This document shows positions 56,118-64,000 of a DNA stretch of 64,000 bases, piece after piece (positions within the stretch are counted from its first letter, which is position 1; each line of letters starts with the position of its first letter). The notes below the pieces were generated by a model. The model did not search any database, had not been told where the DNA came from, and saw nothing but the letters and a program-made list of their open reading frames with translations. Source of the DNA: Achaetomiella virescens (lineage: Eukaryota; Ascomycota; Sordariomycetes; Sordariales; Chaetomiaceae). The stretch lies in the NCBI GenBank assembly GCA_031001845.1, contig JARNGD010000132.1, positions 36,918 through 100,917 of the forward strand. The letters run 5' to 3'. A program made the translations under genes and the position numbers.

Positions 56118-56830
56118 ATGTAAGCACATCTCCATCCTCGCCTTCATCACCCCTCACTCACCGACCATAAAACCCAGGATCGACCCCGCCATTCGCCTGC
56201 GCCGGGCAATCCACGCCAACGACGTGCTCCTGGCCCGCATCCTCCGCTCGCATCCCCACTCCTGCACAACCCGGACCTCTCGCACACCGGCAACGCCAAC
56301 TCCAACCTGCACCTCGCCGCATCACTCGGCCACCTTTCCATCTGCAAGCTCCTCGTCGAGCTCGGCCATGAGTCCGACGCGCCCGCCCTCAACGACGACC
56401 ACCAGACCGCGCTCATGCTCGCCGCCGCCGCAGGCCACACCGAAGTCGTGCACTTCCTCTCCGAGACCAACCCCTCCTCTATCCTTCGCCAAGACGTCCG
56501 CGGCCGCGACGCCATCATGGAGGCCTCGCTGCACGGGCACGACACCGTCGTCCAGATCCTGCTTACGTACGCCCCGGCGGCGCGCAGGACGCGCTGGCGC
56601 AGGCGGACCTGGACGGGAACACGGCGCTGCACTTTGCGAGCAGCAACGGGAATCTGCTGGTGCTGCGCACGCTGCTGGCGGCCGGGGCCGATGCTGGTAG
56701 GCGGAATGTCTGGAGTTGGACGGCGGAGGCTTACAGCGCGACTGTGCAGGCAGAGGTCTATCTTAAGGCGCTTGTCGCGAGGTGGAGAGACGTAGGCAGG
56801 GCAGGAGGGAGGGCGACGGCGGGAGCCTGA
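56118..56830 (+). CDS. Small ankyrin-repeat protein
   Basis: The start codon appears split by an intron: AT (56118-56119), donor GTAAGC, acceptor at 56176-56177, then G. This gives M-IDPAIRLRRAIHANDVLLAR. Ankyrin units follow: NSNLHLAASLGHLSICKLLV, DHQTALMLAAAAGHTEVVHFL, GRDAIMEASLHGHDTVVQILL and GNTALHFASSNGNLLVLRTLL, ending WSWTAEAYSATVQAEVYLKA. Single-base losses occur near 56262 (HPHS-LHNPD) and near 56574 (YAP-GGAQ). About 215 residues. A conserved fungal family of cytosolic scaffold-like proteins; partner unknown. Confidence 0.78.
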
Positions 56831-59586
56831 AGGGAACGGGGCCCGGGGTGAGGCTCGTGGGGAAGGATGTCGGGGATTGAGAACTGGGTGGGTGAAGGTG
56901 TGCTGGGGAGGGGGAGGCGCGGAAAGGGAAATCGTTTGGGACACATACGAAGGCCAGGGGGATTAGGTGGTCTGAGGAAACTAAGGGAGAGGCAAAGGAT
57001 CTTGGGCTAGGCGATTACGGAGGTGGGTAACAGGGGCCAGTCGAGCCGCGACAGCGGACCGAGACGGGTGGGCACGCCGCACCGACTCTCTAGACCGTTC
57101 GGCATAGAGTACAAGAGGCATCGCTTTGGTCAACCAGAGCCAAGCAAGGCATGGAAGGATGGAATTTTGAGTCTAGGATAGCCAACATGCCAAGGGGCGC
57201 AAAGAAACAGTATGTTAGGATACAGGTAGATGGGCAAGAGGGTCAACAAGGGAGTCACGTCCATCCTCAGCATGCCTCCTCCTGGAAGAATATCCAACCA
57301 GGGCGAAGGAAGGGAGGAAACTTTTCAAGAGACCACCGTGTCCGACTTCCACAACCTCCAGGGGCCTGCATCACGAGCTCACCCAGGTGTAACGGGAGCC
57401 ATAGCCATCGAAGATCAGGAGGCTGTTCTCTGCCCTGAATGGATATCGAAATGCTTCAGCCATTCGAGGCTGCTCTCGTCATTGGAATACCCACTTGCTG
57501 AAGTGAAGACCGAGAGCTGTATTGTCCTACAATCCCGTGGTAGATACAGCTGGGCCATATGGACCCGGCCAGTTCAGGAGGGCCGGGCAAGCACACCATT
57601 ATTGCCGGACGATGAGAGCATCAGCGAACTTGAGCTGGCAGATGCCGAGCCACGCCTCCGGCCCCAAGTCCATTCAGCAATGCCTCCAGTCGTCCGGTTG
57701 AACCACAACAGAGGTCTAACTGCCGCCTCTCTTTGCATCGTGATCACCGTGACCACAGGGATCAAACGAGCGACCCGGAACAACGTCATTATCTGGTTCC
57801 TGACGACAGAGAACAAAACGATGAAGAGGGCCTTGTTATGCCGCCGCAAGGACAGGAGAGTGCAGTGGGCATGCCAATGTTGCTGGACAATGAGAGCAAT
57901 AACGACTGTGAGCTGCTGATGCCAATCTCTATGCAGGTATTCGCCAGCCAAGACCGAGTCAACCTTCAGCACAACATTGGCCATCGTCGACATTGCGGTA
58001 TCGATCTCTCATTTGATTCGGCGACGACGGAGGAAGACGACTGCAGGAGGAGCTGAAAGGTCTTTGTTTCCCCGCCTTGGGCTGACGAAGATGCGAGCGG
58101 GACGGGACGGGTTGACAAGTTTATCGGCGCCCACTAGCATAGCCGCCACCGAAACGACTTGTGCGGTGCCGTGCCTTCCGGAGTGAGTTCGACAGCTGTA
58201 GTGCCAGTATGGCGGCTTGACCTAGACCATTCTGTCTCACCTATATATATAAAAGGCTTGGTATCGAAAAGCGGTCTTTCTAGACTTTGAGAGTACTGAT
58301 TCTTTCCAGACGTAGGACTTACCATGCCACACAAGGAAGACGCGGGGCATTGAAGCTTCTTGGTCAGACATCGTGCTGGGTGTTCGATGCTTGTGGAACC
58401 GTGAACTGGGAGGAGCCTCAATGGTAGAACACGCGGGTCCTTTTTAGGGCCGAGATTTATGCCCTACAGCTATAAAAACTATGTGCCATTGGCATGGAAA
58501 GCAGAAACACCATAAAAGCGTGAAGGGACGTGATCTTGAAGAAGGGAATGAGACTCAGACCACTGAAATCCGCGCACCGAAACGTAGGATCTTAGCCGGT
58601 GATTGGTAGCGGAATTGGTGAGTAAGCGAGGATTAACCACCCACAGTGACTCGCCATGGCGTGGATGCTTCAGATGAACTTCCAGGTTCTGTAACCCCCA
58701 AGGTAATCCTCACAGTAGTTAGCAAGAGGTGTGGTCGTGACCCTTCCTTGGTGTTGGTGGGTTCCAAACTCGACCCAAAAAAACGCCAGTGGTGGGGCTT
58801 TGAACATGCGCCATCGCACATTAAAAACACAATCGGGTCTGGACCGTGGTGTTTGTGGTTCAGGGTTGCATCTCGCCCGCCGCCACGCAATCGACCTGTG
58901 GAGCCAGTTATCTTTTTCTATCATAGTCATCCAACGTTTCTGACGAGTTGTACTACTTACATGTTAACCTAATCATGGTGTTTCAGGACGTTGACCATTG
59001 CCCGTTTTATAGTGCGGCGGAGATGCCAACACTTTGTACAGCTGGCTGGCATTCTCTTGGTCCACTCCTTACCTCTTTCCTTTGTTGTGATTTCGTCCTC
59101 CTCAGCCGAGATTCCAACGCCGAGTCCTCCGCCCGAGACCACAAGCATTTCTTAGACAGTGTGACTATCTCAGTTATGGTCCTTAGAGACGTCTGGGGGT
59201 TTCAACAGCTCATCCCATTCCGAGGAGGCCACGTGCGTCCGCCACGCATAGTCCTAACTCTACCTCCCTACTGCAATGGCAACCAGAGACGAGAGTCTCA
59301 ACTTCTCTACAACGCCAGGAGGATTTCACTTGTTACACGCTAATGGCCATTGACACGTTGGCCTGACTCACAAAGAGATCGCGATGGATCTTCGGCTCGT
59401 GACGATGGTGTTGAAGCGCATGGAAGGAATCTTTTGGTGTATAAATGCCCACTCTTTCCTAGGCCTGCCTCCGCTTCAACACCTGCTCTCCAGTCCAGAT
59501 CCCGGGGCATATCGTTGCCCATTCCCGCGAAATCCACCAAGCCAACGGTCATTAATCGCAGCAACCACATTCAACAACACCTTGCC
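56831..59586. other. Gene-poor region (2.7 kb)
   Basis: An open frame at 57230-57919 (plus, 229 codons) and one at 58978-59343 have no recognisable domain or typical composition and I do not accept them as genes. Nothing else seen. Confidence 0.45.
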
Positions 59587-60419
59587 ATGAGCATTCCTAG
59601 CGGAGGCCACAACCCAACCCACGGTCTCGATCCCGGTCCCCCTCCTCCCATCGCCCATCTCACTGGCGCTCCTCCTCCTCCTGACGTCGGCCCTCCACCC
59701 CCGGGCACAACCCGCACCATGGCGATGCCAATGACAGTGCCAATGCCCATGCCCATGGCATGCCGATGCCGATGCCAGTCCCACCTCCCAGCTACTACCC
59801 CATGCCGGGCGCGCCCGCAGGCCAGCCTCCCATGATGTACTACTGCCACCCTGGCCTTCCTCCCCGCCCCCTCCCCCTCCTCCTATGCACCAACCGCACC
59901 CCCCGGTCTCGCTACGACCCTTGCCCTCGACGCGCAAGGCCTCCTCTACCAGTACATCTCCGGCTTCAACGGCTCCGCCCGTTTCCCGCAGCCCCCGCCG
60001 GTTATCGACCCGGACTTCCCGGCCGCCAACCTCATCAACTCGACCGGCGGCGTCGGGGCGGAGCCAGGCGTCAACTACTTCTTCCCGACAGAGCACGCCA
60101 AGGTCGTCGTCCTGAAATGCACCACCCCGCCGTGGCATTTGGTTCCTGGCGACTACGGGGCGATCCCGTTCCACTGCTGCAATGTTCCCGCCAACATCAC
60201 CATGGCGGAGCTGCTGGTCGGGTTTGGGGGGATAATCGGACAAGGGAAAGAACCAGTTTGGGAGGTGTATGAGCAGGGCGGGGGGAAGTGGGGGTGGAGG
60301 AGCATTGCAAAGGTGACGATCCGGTGATGATGGCGCGGACGGTGAGGGATATGGGCTGGGTGGAGAAGAGGGAAGGAGTGCAGAGGACGGTGTATCTGTG
60401 GGTGCATAAGGGAGAGTGA
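59587..60419 (+). CDS. Pro/Met-rich protein with conserved fungal C-terminal domain, unknown function
   Basis: MSIPSGGHNPTHGLDPGPPP starts a long Pro-rich stretch (GAPPPPDVGPPPPG) and a Met-Pro repeat (MPMTVPMPMPMA, MPMPMPVPPP). The C-terminal third reads YQYISGFNGSARFPQPPPV, INSTGGVGAEPGVNYFFPTE, HAKVVVLKCTTPPWHLVPGD, FHCCNVPANITMAELLVGFG and finally MMARTVRDMGWVEKREG and TVYLWVHKGE. Frame breaks near 59757, 59900 and 60315. The C-terminal segment resembles a small conserved domain in ascomycete proteins of unknown role; I cannot name it. No signal peptide or membrane helix. The long reverse-strand frame here is a GC-biased shadow. Confidence 0.55.
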
Positions 60420-61368
60420 GGGGCACAGGGAGAGGGAATGGGTGGGAGGGTATATGGTCAGGGAAGGAAAATCGACAGAGAAGCGCGAAGAGGGGAGGGA
60501 AAATAGCGAGGGAAAAGTGAGACGACGACAATGGCACGTGGCGAACCCTGACCGCAGCGGTCGCCCTAAGAAAAGGGACATGCGATAGAAAGTTTTGGAA
60601 GAATGGCAGCTGGGCTTTCGTTGAGTTGATCTGCACCGGCAGTGGGCAGGGACATGGTTTGGGACATAAAGATAATTAGTAGACACAGCGAGAAACACAA
60701 TAGGGGTCAATTAAATGTGACGACTGTGTTTCAGCTTTGCGATCCGCGAGTGAAACGTAGTGTGTACCGAGCTGCCAGCTCCCGAATTCAGGAAGCGGTG
60801 TTCGAGGATCTCCGCCATAAAATGTCCATTTCCCGAAGGGGCGGAGAGAGGGGAAGTTCTGGGAGGTGCGTGTGCCTGAAGCGGAGCAAGATGAGTTGCG
60901 CGCCAGGAAAGGAGCAACATCGGCAGCCTCAACAGGCTCCGTGGCTTTCCGTTAGAGACATCACCCCGAGCTGGGGTTGCGGTTTCCCTCGCAAGCCTGC
61001 GTCACCGTCATCGGCGAAGCAGTCAAGCCGTTGTCCGCGAAGGCGAGTCGGCCCAACAAAAGGGAACGCCCCATGTGGGTCCTATTGCTGATTGGCCAGG
61101 ATCCCTCACCACGCGTCGGCATTAACGACAACGTCGGACTCTTTCCGACAACTTTTCTGTTTTGGGCATCTGCCTTGTATCGAACGTGGCAGCACCCGGT
61201 CATGGCCGCCCAGGTTGTTGGAAAACTGGTTCCATTGAGGGCATTAAGATACAGGCATCTTCGTCTCCAAGCGCCAAACCGCTTCTGCAGCTTTGCCGTG
61301 CCGCCGTGGAACCGACCCTGATCACCCATTCCAATCTGAATTCTGATCCTCCTCGGCGCCGTTCCGAG
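60420..61368. other. Spacer upstream of the transcription factor
   Basis: About 950 bp; likely promoter of the Zn2Cys6 gene. No coding sequence recognised. Confidence 0.4.
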
Positions 61369-64000
61369 ATGGCACCAGAACGGCGCAGCGAGCGAGTCGA
61401 GCAGCGGAAAGGAGGAAAATACCACTGGCATGTGAGCCGTGCCGCGAACGAAAGTCACGCTGCGACGGTGCGAAGCCGATCTGCTCCACCTGCCAGCGCC
61501 GCTCGCTTCCGCTCCATCACTGCATCTACACGGTCGAGAATGCCCGGACGGCCAGCAACGAAGCGTGAGTCTTGAGCCAGAATACGCGCTGAATAACCGG
61601 CTGACGGCTTACCGCAGATACATAAGAGTCCTCCATGACCGTATCCGCCGGCTTGAGAAAGTGTGTGCCGAGAATGGACTCCCCATCCCTCCGCTCGATC
61701 CCGGAGACCCCGGAGAGCCCTCCCGGCCTCCGAACGACGCCCACCTGTCCCCACTACCCCGGCCCAGCCCCGGAGCGTCAGCAACCTTCCGACGCCCCAC
61801 CCGCCCCGAAGCCTCCAGGAGGACGCAACCTCTCCGGTTTTACGCCACCGCTTGTCGTCGCTTCCCCAGATCATGAGCGGCTAGACGCAACAGAATCGGC
61901 AGCCAGCATCACCGCCATGGGCACCGTCTCGACCGAGCACGACGCCTGCCAGGCCTTTGACGCCACCGACGAGTTCTACGGCAGCTCCTCGGCCGCGTCT
62001 TTCATGAAGGAGGCCTGCACATCCGTCAAGCCGCACAGGGGTCCCGATGCCCACGCCCATCAGGCAACCATTCCCGCGTTCTCGGCCAACTTTGTCCGGT
62101 CAGGAGCTCTCGGGCAGACACATTTAGCCAGGCCGAGAAGTACGCCCTACCACCACGAAGCCTGGCCGACCACCTGTTGAGCCGGTTTTGGGACAGGGTG
62201 TACTGGCTCTATCCCTGTTCCACAAGCCCACGTTTCTCAGGCCTATGAGAGCCTGTGGCAACCAGCAAGTCAACAAACCGGTGTGCGCCCGATGCCCGGA
62301 CTGGGCCTGGGCTCGCCAGGTGCAGACTGCGGGACCATCGTCTTCCACTGCGCCCTGAACACAATTTTTGCGCTGGGCACCCAGTACTCTGACCTAAGCC
62401 CGCGGGACAAGGCGTCGGCAACTGAGACTTTCTTCAACCGGTCCAAGGCCTTCGTGGGTCTGGACTTCATTGATATGCACAATGTCGGTGTTGTCCAATC
62501 CCTCTTGCTGATGGCATTGATTCTTCAGAGCACACCTTCCCGAGTCGATGCTGGAACGCAGTTGGTCTTGCGTGCCGCGTCGCCCAGGGGCTTGGCTTGC
62601 ACACCGAGTCCGGCCGCACCCGTCGACCTCCGTTAGAGACAGAGATACGGCGGCGAACATGGCATGGCTGTGTGGTGCTGGAATGTAAGCAGACGATATC
62701 TATGCCGACGATCGGCCGCTAACAGTTTGGTAGGATTGTCAGCATGACATACGGCAGACCCACGACGGTTGGCCACCTGCCAAACCTACAGCTCCCAGCA
62801 ACCGCCGAGTTCGACGACAGCTTAGAAGCTGCCACTCCGAAGGATATGCCATCAAAGATGTGCTTCTTTGTCGAGTTCATTCGCCAATGCAGGATCCTCG
62901 GCGAAATACTCACTAACGTCTACCAGCCCGCCTGTGGAGTATCCATCAACAGTTGCCCGTCGTCGCGAGATGACCAGAAGTCACAGGCTTGGATGCGATC
63001 CTGGAGCTCGACGCCAAGCTCTCGAGATATGAGACAGCTTTAGCTCCTATCATGTCCTGGCAGTCACCCTGTGATATCGGCGGGCTTGATGAGGAACGGA
63101 GGCTCGTTATTGTCACTCAGAGGACGGTTCTCCGGGGAAGGTAAGGCCTTTTTCAATTCTTCGTGGAACATTAACTGACGGGAGGCGTTCGTTCCAGCTT
63201 CCTCTACCTCCGGCTGATGCTCCACCGCCCCATCCTCACCCAACTCTGTGCTAAACGGGAGTCAAACCCGAACACACGACCAAGCTCACCAGCGGGCCCG
63301 CCTCCGTTAATACCCCACTGCCAGGAACTGTTCACGTCCTTCGCCGCAGGGTGCGCAAAGATCTGCCTCTCGGCAGCCATGGACCTTATCGAACTCGTCC
63401 ACAACACATACCTCACCAACACCACAGGAGGTTGGTGGTGGGATGGGCTCTGTAAATTATACACGAACCAGTTCCATGAGCGCAGATTCCTGACTGTCGC
63501 CCGTTAACAGATGCCTTCACCGCGGGACTCGCCGTCATCATCGGATACCTGCCCACCACCGCTCCTGGTTCAGTTGACACCCAATGCCTCGAACGATCGT
63601 GGTTGCTCTGCCAAACAGTCCTCACCCACTTCGCCTCGTTCAGCATCTCTGCCCACCGCTCCCTGAGATTACTCCAGAAGGTTCACGCCGATGTCATGTC
63701 TCGGGCTTCCGGCGAGTCCTACCTCCAGCCCCCGGCCGACAACGGGTTCTAACGTTTGCCACTACAGACAGAGATGGAGAACTACCACCAAGACCTCCTC
63801 CTGTCCCTTCTGGTTTCGCCGATGGGAGAAACTGGTAGCTCAGTCAAGAGCCAACTGTTCTACTGCAGGATGAAATGCCGCTGGATTTGGGGAGCAGTTT
63901 CCAATGGCAGATTCCTGGTGGCATAGGCACAGACATGCTTGGGGCAGGGGGCTTGTTCAACTGGGATCAATCACTTGACTTTATTGCGGGTGGGTTGGGG
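61369..64000 (+). CDS. Zn2Cys6 transcription factor with fungal_trans domain, cut by window end
   Basis: MAPERRSERVEQRKGGKYH is followed, after a one-base frame change near 61435, by ACEPCRERKSRCDGAKPICS and TCQRRSLPLHHC, a complete Zn(II)2Cys6 cluster. After an intron (61565-61617) comes the coiled-coil dimerisation stretch YIRVLHDRIRRLEKVCAENG. The regulatory domain shows LLSRFWDRVYWLYPVFHKPTF, FHCALNTIFALGTQYSDLSP, RVAQGLGLHTESGRTRRPPL, RRRTWHGCVVLE and IVSMTYGRPTTVGHLPNLQ, then LRLMLHRPILTQLCAK. The C-terminus has an activation-like stretch (DEMPLDLGSSFQWQIPG) still open at 64000. Further breaks near 62120, 62530, 62960 and 63270. Nuclear regulator; the target genes are unknown. Confidence 0.88.

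Noticed and set aside
57230..57919. 229-codon plus-strand frame
   Set aside because: No domain, low-information composition and competing frames; could be a lost gene, but I cannot support it.
59476..60636. 386-codon minus-strand frame
   Set aside because: Its composition (Pro/Ser/His then Arg/Gly) is that of a shadow of the GC-rich plus-strand gene, whose C-terminal segment looks like a real domain.
63241..63280. tRNA B-box-like string on the minus strand (GGTTTGACTCC)
   Set aside because: No A-box or cloverleaf around it and it lies inside transcription-factor coding sequence.
1..64000. CRISPR arrays, operons or bacterial insertion
   Set aside because: No spaced direct repeats of CRISPR type; introns and fungal families throughout show a nuclear fungal contig.

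Overview
The window comes from a filamentous ascomycete (Pezizomycotina). It has short introns of about 40-85 nt with GTAAGT/GTATGT donors, an intron-containing nuclear tRNA-Gln, fungal-only families (DUF3431, DUF7924, fungal rhodopsin/PTH11-like receptors, Zn2Cys6 regulator, HET and HeLo-like/NACHT proteins), and TA-rich transposon relics that look RIP-mutated. I cannot place the species; Sordariomycetes is only a guess.

Layout. 1-7.2 kb is repeat-rich: a Fot1/pogo transposase relic, a broken DUF7924 fragment, a decayed DUF3431 gene, and a complete but mutated 3,059-bp PIF/Harbinger element with 46-bp terminal inverted repeats and TTA target duplications. 8-16.7 kb holds a GPI-anchored Cu/Zn-SOD-like protein with 18 heptapeptide repeats, a coiled-coil protein, and HET, phosphoglycerate-mutase-family and GMC-oxidoreductase genes or remnants. 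18.4-27 kb holds tRNA-Gln, a kinase-like protein, two membrane proteins and a first rhodopsin-domain receptor. 27.9-40.5 kb is enriched in oxidative enzymes: tyrosinase, kelch protein, carboxylesterase, O-methyltransferase, a second receptor, cytochrome P450 and a NirK-type copper nitrite reductase. 40.5-44.9 kb is nearly empty, followed by a siderophore transporter. 47.3-52 kb is the most unusual part: a truncated DUF2235 hydrolase, a ubiquitin-conjugating (E2) fold whose active-site Cys aligns with Asn, and directly joined to it a HeLo-like/NACHT/ankyrin NOD-like receptor. The right end carries a GPI-anchored secreted protein, an ankyrin protein, a Pro/Met-rich protein and a Zn2Cys6 transcription factor that runs off the window.

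Two features affect every model. First, nearly every conserved gene has one or more single-base frame breaks, often in homopolymers, which suggests an unpolished assembly. Second, at least five genes have an in-frame TAG/TAA within conserved sequence that one C-to-T change would explain. The coordinates given are the span of recognisable coding sequence, not clean open reading frames.

How genes may work together: the 47.3-52 kb block looks like a nonself-recognition or cell-death locus (receptor plus E2-like module plus hydrolase). The 27.9-40.5 kb block could be a small oxidative-metabolism neighbourhood, but there is no backbone synthase in view.
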